Source: an uncultured delta proteobacterium (GTDB lineage: Bacteria > Myxococcota_A > Polyangia > Polyangiales > Polyangiaceae). From it: a stretch of 38,481 nucleotides of DNA. The stretch lies in NCBI GenBank assembly GCA_903892415.1, contig CAITIQ010000166.1:1-38481 (forward strand). Reading direction: 5' to 3'. Each line of letters opens with the position of its first letter. Positions within the stretch are counted from its first letter, which is position 1. Below are positions 1-7,731 of the stretch, one piece after another. The notes beneath the pieces were generated by a model. It was not told where the DNA came from, made no database searches, and saw nothing but the letters and a program-made list of their open reading frames with translations. Both the position numbers and the translations under genes were made by a program.

Positions 1-348
1 GAGTTCAGCCCGTACAAGAGCGATCCGTCGCTCCAGATTGAACTCGTGGGCCCAACGTCAGGCGTTGGTTCAGCGTTCAAGTTTACGTCGGACGACGTCT
101 CAGGCATGCAGACGGTCTCGGCGGTCTCTCCTTCGCGGGTGGACTACGCCATCGACCTCGGGCCGATGGGCAAACCCAAGCAGAGCATCGAGGCCATCGC
201 CGACGGGGCGAGCACGAACGTCACCTGGCGCATGGAGGCGGACATGGGCTTCAACCCGATCGGCCGCGTGATGGGGCTGTTCATGGACGGCATGCAAGGC
301 CCCGTCTTCGAGCGGGGGCTCAGCAACCTGCAGAACGTCGCTCGATAA
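1..348 (+). CDS. SRPBCC-fold (polyketide cyclase/dehydrase-like) protein, C-terminal part
   Basis: The frame is open from the first base of the window to a TAA at 346-348, so the start lies upstream and only about 115 residues are visible. The segment beginning EFSPYKSDPS, followed by alternating strands and a long C-terminal helix (GRVMGLFMDGMQGPVFERGL), is typical of the SRPBCC/START-like small-molecule-binding fold. In many genomes such proteins sit beside YciI/DGPF proteins and ECF sigma factors, as here. The ligand cannot be told from sequence, and the call rests on recognition of the pattern rather than a catalytic motif. Confidence 0.72.
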   Translation, partial: EFSPYKSDPSLQIELVGPTSGVGSAFKFTSDDVSGMQTVSAVSPSRVDYAIDLGPMGKPKQSIEAIADGASTNVTWRMEADMGFNPIGRVMGLFMDGMQGPVFERGLSNLQNVAR

Positions 349-386
349 GTTGCTGCTGAACACGTAGAAACCAAAAGGATCTCCCA

Positions 387-737
387 ATGAAATACACATT
401 CTTGCTCTATTCGAACCCCGCCGACTTCGCCAACGTCACGCCCGAAGACATGGAGCGCGAGAAGCAGGTGTACGGCGCGTACATCGGCGCGCTGCAAGAG
501 GCCGGCGTGTTTGTCGCGACCGATTGGTTGCAGCCTGTCGAGACGGCCACCACGGTGAGCACCGAGGACGGCAAGACCCGCATTCAAGATGGGCCCTTCG
601 CGGCGACCCGCGAGACGCTGGGTGGTTACTTCATCATCGAGGCGCCCTCCCTCGACGTGGCGCTCGCTTGGGCGAAGAAGTGCCCCGCCGCGCAGTTCGG
701 CAAGGTCGAGGTGCGCGCCTCGGCGATGGGTGCCTGA
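387..737 (+). CDS. YciI-like DGPF domain protein
   Basis: This 116-residue protein starts MKYTFLLYS and carries the eponymous DGPF motif (QDGPFAATRE, about residues 68-77), followed by LGGYFIIEAPSLDVALAWAKKCP. This is the usual layout of the DGPF/YCII-related ferredoxin-like fold. An AAGGAT Shine-Dalgarno element precedes the ATG at suitable distance. Its TGA overlaps the ATG of the next gene (TGATG at 735-739), so the two are translationally coupled. DGPF proteins are the characteristic neighbours of ECF42-type sigma factors. Their biochemical role is not settled, and I do not assign an enzymatic reaction. Confidence 0.9.
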   Translation: MKYTFLLYSNPADFANVTPEDMEREKQVYGAYIGALQEAGVFVATDWLQPVETATTVSTEDGKTRIQDGPFAATRETLGGYFIIEAPSLDVALAWAKKCPAAQFGKVEVRASAMGA

Positions 738-1933
738 TGCAGGCTGAAGCACGCGCGGCGCTCGCTGCGCGTGCGTCGTACGGTCGGTTGGTGGCGCTTC
801 TCGCGGCCCGCTACGGCGACATCGCAGGCGCAGAAGACGCGCTCGCCGATGCGTTCGTGGCGGCGCTCGAGACGTGGCCGCGGGACGGTGTTCCGGAGCG
901 GCCCGAGGCTTGGCTGATGCGGGTCGCCAAGAACCGCGGTCTCGATGTGCTGCGGCGTACGGCGCGCAGTCCGGTTCGAACGCTGGAGGTGCTACCCGAC
1001 GTGGAACAAGAGCAGAACGAGGCTGGGGAGTTCCCCGACCGTCGCTTGGCGTTGATGTTCGTGTGCGCCCACCCGGCGATCGACGCGGGCGTGCATACGG
1101 CCCTCATGCTCCAGACGGTGCTCGGCTTCGAAGCGACGGACATTGGCCGTTGTTTCGTGGTCTCGCCGACGGCGATCGCGCAGCGCTTGGTGCGCGCCAA
1201 ACGCAAGATCAAAGACACCCGCATCGCCTTCGTCGAGCCCGAGCGAGCAGCGATGGCGGAGCGCCTTCCGCCGGTGCTCGAGGCCATCTACGGCGCCTAC
1301 GCGCTCGATTGGTTGCATGAGGGCCGCGACATGAGCGAGGAGGCGTGCTTCCTCTCGCAGCTCTTAGTGGAGCTGCTGCCCGATGAACCGGAGGCGCTCG
1401 GCAACGCGGCGCTGATCGCGTATGCCCATTCAAGGCGACACGCGCGCTTTCGTGAGGGCATGTTGGTGCCGCTCGACGAGCAAGACGCGACCTTGTGGGA
1501 CGCGGCGCTAATCGGCAAAGCCGAGGCGTATCTGCGTCGCGCGTCCAGCCTGCGGCGGCTGGGCCGGTTCCAACTCGAAGCCGCCATTCAACAGGCGCAG
1601 CTTCACGGTCACAACATCGGGCAGACCGACTGGCGAGGCGTGCTTTTGCTTAGCGAAGGGCTGTGCAGGATGTGGCCTTCCCTCGGAGCGGAGGTCAGCA
1701 AAGCCATCGCTGTGGCGCACGTCGCTGGCGATGCAGCAGGCCTCCGCGTATTGCGAGATATGCCGCAAGCCGCCGTCTCCGGCTTCCAGCCGTGGCACGC
1801 CGCCCACGCGTACCTCTTGGCGCGCCTCGGGAAGAAGGCCGAAGCGCGAGAGGCGTATGCCAAAGCCATCTCGCTCACGGTCGACTCGGCAAGTCGTAAG
1901 TGGTTGGAGATGAAGCGCGCTGCGCTGGGGTGA
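737..1933 (+). CDS. ECF42-type RNA polymerase sigma factor with C-terminal TPR-like extension
   Basis: The 398-residue product starts at the ATG overlapping the DGPF gene stop; an upstream in-frame start at 524 would run through that gene and is rejected. Sigma region 2 is seen around residues 10-75 (DIAGAEDALADAFVAALETW, then RPEAWLMRVAKNRGLDVLRR), and region 4 around 105-160 (LGFEATDIGRCFVVSPTAIAQR, then LVRAKRKIK). The roughly 220-residue C-terminal extension, with DAALIGKAEAYLRRASSL and FQLEAAIQQAQLHG, is the hallmark of ECF42 factors. These lack a conventional anti-sigma partner and probably use the extension for control. The linked DGPF gene is its expected target or partner. Confidence 0.9.
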   Translation: MQAEARAALAARASYGRLVALLAARYGDIAGAEDALADAFVAALETWPRDGVPERPEAWLMRVAKNRGLDVLRRTARSPVRTLEVLPDVEQEQNEAGEFPDRRLALMFVCAHPAIDAGVHTALMLQTVLGFEATDIGRCFVVSPTAIAQRLVRAKRKIKDTRIAFVEPERAAMAERLPPVLEAIYGAYALDWLHEGRDMSEEACFLSQLLVELLPDEPEALGNAALIAYAHSRRHARFREGMLVPLDEQDATLWDAALIGKAEAYLRRASSLRRLGRFQLEAAIQQAQLHGHNIGQTDWRGVLLLSEGLCRMWPSLGAEVSKAIAVAHVAGDAAGLRVLRDMPQAAVSGFQPWHAAHAYLLARLGKKAEAREAYAKAISLTVDSASRKWLEMKRAALG

Positions 1934-1980
1934 TGGCGCGCGGCGTGAACGAGCGTCCGGTCGCGTGGTAGCATCGGCGC

Positions 1981-3636
1981 ATGGCTGCGACGCCGATTCA
2001 ACCGACTCTACCGCCGGATCGGCGCATGGCCACGCCCGCGCGAGCTGACCGCTTGTCCGTAGCGGACCTCATGCGATTCGCCGCCGAGGGTCGCATCCGT
2101 ATCCCGCCCTTTCAGCGGCCCATGCGCTGGGAACGCAGCAACAAGCAGGAGCTACTCGACAGCATCGAGCGAGGCTATCCGGTCGGCACCTTGCTCTTTT
2201 GGAAGAGACGCAGCGGTGATGCGGACCTCGGTAACCCGCTACCCGGCGCTCCCCCAACTCCGCCAGCAGGTGACGTGCTGATGCTGATCGATGGCCAGCA
2301 GCGAACCGCGACCTTGTGGGAGGCGCTCGGTCGTCCGCGCGTCGAAGGTGAGTGGGCGATGCTGTTCGAGCCGCAGAAGGGGTTTGTTTACCGCAAGCTG
2401 AGAGGCTCTGATCTTGAGCCCGCAGCTGCGAGTTCCGCTCCCCCAGCGATGCCGCTGTTTCACGCATTGGATGCGACCACGCTGTCCGAGTGGGTTCCCA
2501 GCTGGCTGAGCCGTGACGATAAGCGACGCTACTTCGAGATCGGGCAGCGCCTCCGGGAATTTCTAATCCCCATCTATACGGTCGAGGGCGACGACCTCGA
2601 TGTTCTGCGTGAGGTCTTCGACCGGGTGAATTCGACGGGAAAGTCGCTCTCCCGCGAGGATGTTTTTCACGCGCTCGTCGGCTCGCGCATCGGGCGTGGG
2701 GACACCTCCGGCCTTGCGGTCATCAACTCGGCATGTGAGCGGAGTGGCTTCGGCGTCATCGAGGAGTCGACCCTGCTGAAGGTGTTCGAGGCGGTTCGCG
2801 GGGACGACGTTGGCAAGGTGAACGTGCGCAAGCTGGAGGATCTTGCTGCGGTCGAGGCTGATTTGGAGCGCAGCTCAAAGGCGCTGCAGTTGGCGATCGG
2901 CTTCCTGCAGAACATCGGCGTTCCGCACAACAACGTGCTGCCCTACGAGCTTCCCCTGTTGGTCGTTGCTCGATTCTTCGCCCTCCACCCGGAGCCGTCG
3001 CAGCGCACGCGGACGCTCCTGCGACGGTGGTTCTGGCGCGGCTGTCTGACGGAGAGGCTCGCAGGGTCCTCCGGCACGCTGCAGCAGCACATCGACGCTG
3101 TGACCCCAACCAGTGAGCATGCCTCGGTTCAGCAGTTGCTCGCCCTTACGGGAGCTGGGCGTGAGATCTATTCGAACCTTGCCGAGCTGAACATCGAGAC
3201 CGCCTTGCTGTCTTTCAGCGCAAAGACGGCGAAGGCTAAATGCGTGCTTTGTGGCTTGTACGCACGCGCGCCTCGCAGCTTGGTGGACGGTGAGAAGCTG
3301 ACCGCGCCCGATCTCTTCGGTGCGGGTGCGGCAGAAGCTTTGCGCAGCCTCCACAAGCCCGACAGCTGGGTCGCCAATCGGCTCCTCCATCCGAAGGTGC
3401 TGGGGGCATCGGCGCTTCGGCTCGTCCTCGAGTGTGAGGACGAGGCCGCGTTGCTCTCGCACGATATCGCGGGTGCGGCACTCGACCATCTGCGCGGGGA
3501 GCGGATGCAGCCTTTCAGTGAGGCGCGCGCCGCACTTCAACGTGAACACCTCAAGCGCTTCTTCGATCGACAAGCGGAGTGGACGCGAGACGACAGCGCG
3601 CCGGTGCAAGCCATTGCATCGGGTGCAGCGGGATGA
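1981..3636 (+). CDS. DUF262-domain protein coupled to a HipA kinase
   Basis: The 551-residue protein carries the DUF262 (ParB/Srx-like) N-terminal signature: IPPFQRPMRWE at about residues 41-51, then RGYPVGTLLFWKR, and LIDGQQRTATLW with the DGQQR motif at 104-108. EVFDRVNSTGKSLSREDVF near residue 210 is also typical. DUF262 domains bind or hydrolyse nucleotides and occur in restriction-type defence proteins such as GmrS. I see no C-terminal DUF1524/HNH nuclease motif, so this resembles the N-terminal half of GmrSD-type enzymes plus an all-helical tail. The start is uncertain because no Shine-Dalgarno element is visible; ATG 2026 is an alternative. It overlaps hipA by ATGA at 3633-3636, implying paired expression. 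Confidence 0.85.
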   Translation: MAATPIQPTLPPDRRMATPARADRLSVADLMRFAAEGRIRIPPFQRPMRWERSNKQELLDSIERGYPVGTLLFWKRRSGDADLGNPLPGAPPTPPAGDVLMLIDGQQRTATLWEALGRPRVEGEWAMLFEPQKGFVYRKLRGSDLEPAAASSAPPAMPLFHALDATTLSEWVPSWLSRDDKRRYFEIGQRLREFLIPIYTVEGDDLDVLREVFDRVNSTGKSLSREDVFHALVGSRIGRGDTSGLAVINSACERSGFGVIEESTLLKVFEAVRGDDVGKVNVRKLEDLAAVEADLERSSKALQLAIGFLQNIGVPHNNVLPYELPLLVVARFFALHPEPSQRTRTLLRRWFWRGCLTERLAGSSGTLQQHIDAVTPTSEHASVQQLLALTGAGREIYSNLAELNIETALLSFSAKTAKAKCVLCGLYARAPRSLVDGEKLTAPDLFGAGAAEALRSLHKPDSWVANRLLHPKVLGASALRLVLECEDEAALLSHDIAGAALDHLRGERMQPFSEARAALQREHLKRFFDRQAEWTRDDSAPVQAIASGAAG

Positions 3637-4853
3637 GCGCTCGCGTTTTTCTCGGAGAGCGGCTTGTCGGAGAGCTTCGGCGGTATGGCGACTCCGTCGC
3701 GTTCTTTCCGGACATCCACTACTGCGACGACCCTTTGCGACCTGTCCTGGGGCGAGCCTTCGAAGAGCTCGAGCTTCATCACCAAAGACCGGTCGTCAAT
3801 CGCGATGACCCTCGCCAGCTCCCTGAATTCTTCAGAAATCTCCTCCCTGAAGGGGCCCTTCGCAAGCTCGTTGAGGCGAGCGCGAACACGACCCACGAGT
3901 TTGCGATCCTGGTGCACCTCGGCGAGAACCTTCCGGGCAACATCTTCGTACGGCCCACGAGTGCCGACTGGGAAGAGGAGCTGCCCGCTGCGCCCAAGGT
4001 CCGGTCGGCATCGGCATCAGATCCGCTCAGGTTCTCGTTGGCCGGCGTCCAGCTCAAGACAGAGGTCTTTGCGGACGAAGACCGGGTGACGTTGCCTTTG
4101 GTTGGCGAGTCAGGGGCGTGGATCGCGAAGTTTCCGAGCGCCGTTCACGCAGCGCTCCCAGAGAATGAGTACGGAATGCTGAAATGGGCCCGCGCCTGCG
4201 GCCTACGTGTGCCTGATCACCGGCTCGTGCGCGTCGACCAAATCGAAGGACTTCCCCAAGGCTTTCCGCGCGAGGGCCAGGCTTTGTGCGTCCGCCGCTT
4301 CGATCGCGACGGGCCACGGCGCATTCATCAAGAGGACTTCTCCCAGGTCTTCAGTCTGCAACCCGAGGACAAGTATCGCGACGAGCTGCCCAACCACCTC
4401 CACTACGCAGCCTTCGCCGCCGTGATTGAACGACTATGTGGCAGCGACGATCTCACCGAGTACGTGCAACGCTTGGCGTTCATGGTGCTCTCCGGCAACG
4501 GAGATGCGCACCCAAAGAACTGGGCGTTCATCTATCCCTCTGGCGTACGTCCGCAGCTAGCGCCCGCTTACGATCTCGTGAGCACGCTGGCCTACGATGT
4601 TCGGCTGCTCGCGCTTGGAATCGGCGGGCCTGAGGATCCCAATCACACGCCGAGGGTTCCCATCGGCTCGTTCGACGCCGATGGGTTGCGGGCCATCGAA
4701 GCTGCGACTGGGGCAATTCCCGGTTCCATTGTTCAACTCGCGCGCGCGTTCGCCTCAGTCGCCCGTATGCGCTTCTCGGAGTTGCGCGCAGAGCTCCCTC
4801 CGCTGGTTCGCGACGAACTGGATGAGCACCTCGAGAGCGTTTCGTTCGACTGA
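3633..4853 (+). CDS. HipA-family Ser/Thr kinase toxin-like protein
   Basis: This 406-residue protein is close to the usual HipA length. The N-terminal HipA N1 subdomain is present (MSARVFLGERLVGEL, then LPEFFRNLLPEGALRK). It is followed by the nucleotide-binding segment RFSLAGVQLKTEVF near residue 135, a likely ATP-binding Lys in WIAKFPS, the catalytic loop GNGDAHPKNW (Asp291) and the metal-binding PAYDLVST (Asp314). These key residues look intact, so it should be an active kinase. Known HipA proteins phosphorylate glutamyl- or tryptophanyl-tRNA synthetase or other translation factors. The usual HipB DNA-binding antitoxin is absent on both sides; the coupled upstream partner is a DUF262 protein. 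The ATG at 3633 was chosen from the 4-bp overlap. Confidence 0.9.
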   Translation: MSARVFLGERLVGELRRYGDSVAFFPDIHYCDDPLRPVLGRAFEELELHHQRPVVNRDDPRQLPEFFRNLLPEGALRKLVEASANTTHEFAILVHLGENLPGNIFVRPTSADWEEELPAAPKVRSASASDPLRFSLAGVQLKTEVFADEDRVTLPLVGESGAWIAKFPSAVHAALPENEYGMLKWARACGLRVPDHRLVRVDQIEGLPQGFPREGQALCVRRFDRDGPRRIHQEDFSQVFSLQPEDKYRDELPNHLHYAAFAAVIERLCGSDDLTEYVQRLAFMVLSGNGDAHPKNWAFIYPSGVRPQLAPAYDLVSTLAYDVRLLALGIGGPEDPNHTPRVPIGSFDADGLRAIEAATGAIPGSIVQLARAFASVARMRFSELRAELPPLVRDELDEHLESVSFD

Positions 4854-4856
4854 CCT

Positions 4857-4881
4857 GCTGCGCTGGGGTGAGGAGCGCAGC
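4857..4881. terminator. hairpin between convergent genes
   Basis: Perfect 8-bp arms GCTGCGCT (4857-4864) and AGCGCAGC (4874-4881) enclose a 9-nt loop in the 36-bp gap between the hipA stop and the stop of the convergent SUKH gene. There is no U-tract on either side, so intrinsic termination is only a possibility. Position between convergent genes supports a bidirectional end-of-transcript role. Confidence 0.45.
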
Positions 4882-4889
4882 GCCCTACG

Positions 4890-5486
4890 TCACTCCTCGT
4901 CGGCGTGGAACGCCTTGTAGGCAACCACCCACGGGTTCTTCTCCGGTGCAACGGAGCCCGCGGGTACGAAGGGCTGGGTCTTCTCCCAAGCTGCGTCGAA
5001 GTCGTGGGAAGAGAAGCAACCGGAGGCGAGCCAGCTCTCGAGAAACTCGGTGAAGCTGGAGGCGACCTTGAGCAGCGGGTTGCGGAAGGAGAACGAGTAG
5101 ATGCCGGAGGGCGTCCACAATAGTTCGGGCTCTTCGTAGCTCAGGGCGACGCCGCTGCGCACCAGCGCGGCGTGCTCGTTCTCTTCGCCGTCTTCGTCGT
5201 CGGCTGCGCTCTCGCGCAGCATGTTGGTGTGCTCCAGCGCGGCCGCCGCGCCTAGGAAGGAGAAGCCAATGCCGGCGAAGGGCTCGTCCACACTGCCCGT
5301 GTAGGCTTGGCAGCCGCGTGCGAACCACGCCTTCAGGTCCTCCGGCAAGGACACGCCGAGGCCTGCCTCCAACTCCGCGATCTCCTCCGCGGAAGAAGGC
5401 TCAAGGGCCTCCTGATACACGTCCACTGCACCGCTCTCCGATAGAGTCTTGAAGAATGCCTCGATACGCGCGCCGAGCTCGTCCAT
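4890..5486 (-). CDS. SUKH (SMI1/KNR4-like) domain protein
   Basis: The 198-residue product has the SUKH signature near residues 30-55: an acidic helix (SSAEEIAELEAGLGVSLPED) followed by LKAWFARGC. Further on come a GIGFSFLG strand and a C-terminal segment FTEFLESWLASGCF. SUKH proteins are frequent immunity proteins for polymorphic or contact-dependent toxins, but many free-standing copies have no toxin partner. No toxin with a nuclease or deaminase C-terminus is visible nearby. A short acidic stretch (DDEDGEENE, about residues 124-132) interrupts the fold as a loop. It shares its orientation with the gene at 5530, but there is no overlap. Confidence 0.75.
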   Translation of the reverse strand: MDELGARIEAFFKTLSESGAVDVYQEALEPSSAEEIAELEAGLGVSLPEDLKAWFARGCQAYTGSVDEPFAGIGFSFLGAAAALEHTNMLRESAADDEDGEENEHAALVRSGVALSYEEPELLWTPSGIYSFSFRNPLLKVASSFTEFLESWLASGCFSSHDFDAAWEKTQPFVPAGSVAPEKNPWVVAYKAFHADEE

Positions 5487-5529
5487 CGCGGGGAGGCTCG
5501 CATAACGCGCCGCGCTTCGGCAAGAGCCC

Positions 5530-5817
5530 TCACTGGCATGAACGCTGCGAGGCGAAGGCGCGCAGCTCCGCGAGCTCCCAATCGAGCATCGCCTTGAGGT
5601 CGGGCCGGCGATAGAGCGTGCGCCAGCCCGCGTACTGCTTCCACCAACGCAGCACGTCTCGCGGCCGCCAGAGCAGGCCCACGATCAACGCCAGGAGGTC
5701 GAGGAAGAAGATCACCGGTACGCGCAGCCAACCGAGGTGTACCCAAATGATGGGAGCGTCGGGCGTCGCCCTGTTGAACCCCGCCACGAAGGCCGCGAGT
5801 GCATCTCTTACCAGCAT
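5530..5817 (-). CDS. small membrane protein of unknown function
   Basis: The ATG at 5817 is preferred because a GGGAG Shine-Dalgarno element lies about 8 nt upstream; this gives 95 residues. A GTG at 5925 would add 36 residues but has only weak ribosome-binding sequence. One clear transmembrane segment is visible around residues 30-50 (VPVIFFLDLLALIVGLLW), flanked on the C-terminal side by Arg/Lys/Trp-rich residues (RPRDVLRWWKQY), so the C-terminus is predicted cytoplasmic. No family is recognised. The gene lies head to tail 43 bp upstream of the SUKH gene. Confidence 0.5.
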   Translation of the reverse strand: MLVRDALAAFVAGFNRATPDAPIIWVHLGWLRVPVIFFLDLLALIVGLLWRPRDVLRWWKQYAGWRTLYRRPDLKAMLDWELAELRAFASQRSCQ

Positions 5818-6160
5818 TGCAAAACTCCCACCGCGAGCAGCGTGCTCGCGCGTGATCCAAACCGGGACGACGATGATCGCTTGCGGCTCTGCCTTTCCGC
5901 GCAGGCGTAGCCACAAGGACGCCACGCTGCTGAGCTGCCAGCGTCGCGGCGTTCAGTTTTGTCGAAGTCAACGAGGCGAGCCGAAAATCGTTCGATCGAG
6001 AACGTCAGCCCGGCCACCTCGGGGGGCTCGAGCTCGCATCACGTTATGTCAGCCAGAACTCTTAATTCCTCCGATTGGTACAACCAGGGGGATATCTGAG
6101 CGTAACCGGCGTAAACGGCGGGCGAGCACTCCAAGCAGAGTCGCCAATGAGGTTCAGACC
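5818..6160. other. divergent intergenic/upstream region
   Basis: This stretch of about 340 bp separates a minus-strand membrane-protein gene from a plus-strand lipoprotein gene. Part of it (up to 5925) may encode an N-terminal extension of the minus-strand gene. The rest must contain promoters for both directions. The only AT-richer patch is around 6050-6095. I do not see convincing -35/-10 boxes, a riboswitch fold or a tRNA. Confidence 0.4.
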
Positions 6161-6631
6161 ATGAAGATTTCGTCAGCGTGCACCCTCGTCATCAGCCTTT
6201 GTCTCGCAGCTTGCGGAGGCGAAGCCGGCACGGCTGCTAGCGGCTCGGCGAGCGCCAAGTCCAGCGGCAGCGCCAAGCCCGCCGGCAGTGCCAAGCCCGC
6301 CGAGAGCGCCAAGCCCGCTGAGAGCGCTAAGCCCGCCGAAGCACCGGGCCTCGAGGTTCAGCCGGAGATGGCCGCTTACCTCAAGGAGCTCGACGGCTCG
6401 GCTGACGGCGCTTCCAAGGCGCTCAAGAAGGTCGCAAAGCCCGGCCTCGACGCCAAGGAGCTCGGTGACTACACCCTCGGCGAGGCGAAGGTCCTCAAGG
6501 TCGACAAGAAGTCCGACAAGGTCACCTGCTACGACTTCGAGGCGAAGGCCGGCATGATGGTCGACACGTTCACCGGCGTTTGTTGGGAAGGCGGCAAGAT
6601 CGTCTCCGTCGCCGGTCACGAACGCAAGTAA
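6161..6631 (+). CDS. lipoprotein with Ser-Ala-Lys-Pro repeats
   Basis: The 156-residue protein begins MKISSACTLVISLCLAACGG, with a lipobox LAAC and the modified Cys at about residue 18. This is followed by a low-complexity spacer in which SAKPA(G/E) units recur five or so times (about residues 30-58), a likely cell-wall or periplasm-spanning tether. The C-terminal globular part (about 65-156) has a Lys-rich region and the sequence YDFEAKAGMMVDTFTGVCWEGGK. The ATG at 6161 is chosen because the signal peptide begins there. It is followed by a strong intrinsic terminator. I recognise no family and assign no function. Confidence 0.8.
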   Translation: MKISSACTLVISLCLAACGGEAGTAASGSASAKSSGSAKPAGSAKPAESAKPAESAKPAEAPGLEVQPEMAAYLKELDGSADGASKALKKVAKPGLDAKELGDYTLGEAKVLKVDKKSDKVTCYDFEAKAGMMVDTFTGVCWEGGKIVSVAGHERK

Positions 6632-6652
6632 TCCGGGACAGTTGGTCCAAAG

Positions 6653-6692
6653 GACGAAGGTCACGCTCAGCGTGTGCCTTCGTCTTCGTTTT
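6653..6692 (+). terminator. intrinsic (Rho-independent) terminator
   Basis: Outer arms GACGAAGG (6653-6660) and CCTTCGTC (6677-6684) pair perfectly, and inner arms CACGC (6662-6666) and GCGTG (6670-6674) extend the stem around a TCA loop with two facing mismatches. A T-rich run (TTCGTTTTG) follows immediately. It lies 21 bp after the stop of the lipoprotein gene at 6161-6631. Confidence 0.85.
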
Positions 6693-6913
6693 GTGTGCCG
6701 ACGTTCGGGCCAGTCCCGACGCGCACGGGCTGCTGAGCACGGATTCGACGATGGGGATGCTTCGCTACAAAAAAGCTAGCGAACGTGCGGCTTTTTGCAA
6801 TTGGCGGGGCACGACGCAGCACAGACGATGCGGGCTCGCTTGAATACCGAGCAGACCCGCCTCGTTTGCAGCGCTATCCCTTTCAACCTTCTCAACCTTC
6901 GCAAGGACCGCAA

Positions 6914-7669
6914 ATGACCTACCGATGGCTCGGGGCAACTGCCGCCGCACTCTTGGCGCTCGCCTGCAGCGCAGCGCGCACCACTTCAACCCTCGCTTAC
7001 GCGGGCGATGCCGAGGCAACCATCCCGGCGCTCGAGGCGGAGATCGCCGCTGAGGGGTTCAAGCCGATCTGCAAAGAGGAAGCCTTTTGCCGCTTTGATT
7101 TGGATGAAACGCTGCGCGTGCACTTCAAGGCGACCTCCAAAGGGCTGGTGCTGATCGTCGATGTGCTGGACGGCAAAGAGCTGCCTCCCGATGAACTCGA
7201 AGAGCGCAGGGCCGCGGGTGAGAAGCGTGCTCGTGAGATCTGGAAGCGCGCGGAGAAGCGAGCACTTCGCGATGAGGAGAACGCGCGCGTTGCGGCTCGC
7301 GAAAAGGCAGCACGTGATGCGGCCGAAGAGGAAGCCGAGGAAAAATCGGGCAACAAGCCGAACCCTACCGCTCTGCTGGACATGCTGGATTCGGTCCAGG
7401 CGCGCACCTCACAAGGCGGCTCGACGGAAGCGCCTGGCGCTACAGCGGAGGCCAGCTTCTCGGCGCGCTGTTGCATCAACGGCGCGTACTACTCGTGTCC
7501 AGACACAGCCTCGCTCAATCAGTGTGGCGGAGAGACGGCCTCCTGCCTGATGGGCTGTCAATCCTCGGGCTCCAGCTCCTCGTGTGAGGACAAGTGCCTG
7601 AAGGATCACGCGCCCGATCCAAAGTCTTGTACGCGGGACCGCGCGAAGGACAGCGAATGCGCGCGCTGA
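6914..7669 (+). CDS. lipoprotein with charged coiled coil and Cys-rich C-terminus
   Basis: The ATG at 6914 gives a 251-residue product with a signal peptide and lipobox (MTYRWLGATAAALLALACSA, LALAC); an upstream in-frame start at 6785 would bury the signal and is rejected. After a short globular segment (about residues 30-95) comes a strongly charged, Glu/Arg/Ala-rich helix of about 50 residues (ERRAAGEKRAREIWKRAEKR and onward), predicted as a coiled coil. The last 80 residues hold roughly ten Cys residues (CCINGAYYSC, CGGETASCLMGC, CEDKCLKD), a likely disulphide-bonded extracytoplasmic domain. This layout is common among myxobacterial surface lipoproteins of unknown role. Confidence 0.8.
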   Translation: MTYRWLGATAAALLALACSAARTTSTLAYAGDAEATIPALEAEIAAEGFKPICKEEAFCRFDLDETLRVHFKATSKGLVLIVDVLDGKELPPDELEERRAAGEKRAREIWKRAEKRALRDEENARVAAREKAARDAAEEEAEEKSGNKPNPTALLDMLDSVQARTSQGGSTEAPGATAEASFSARCCINGAYYSCPDTASLNQCGGETASCLMGCQSSGSSSSCEDKCLKDHAPDPKSCTRDRAKDSECAR

Positions 7670-7731
7670 GTGTGCTCGCTCAATACAGTAGAGCTTGACG
7701 GCGCAAGGCAGGTTGGCGAGGTCGGGAGGGC

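Noticed and set aside
4890..5486. SUKH gene as part of a polymorphic toxin immunity cassette
   Set aside because: No toxin gene with RHS, PT-HINT or nuclease C-terminal domain is adjacent.
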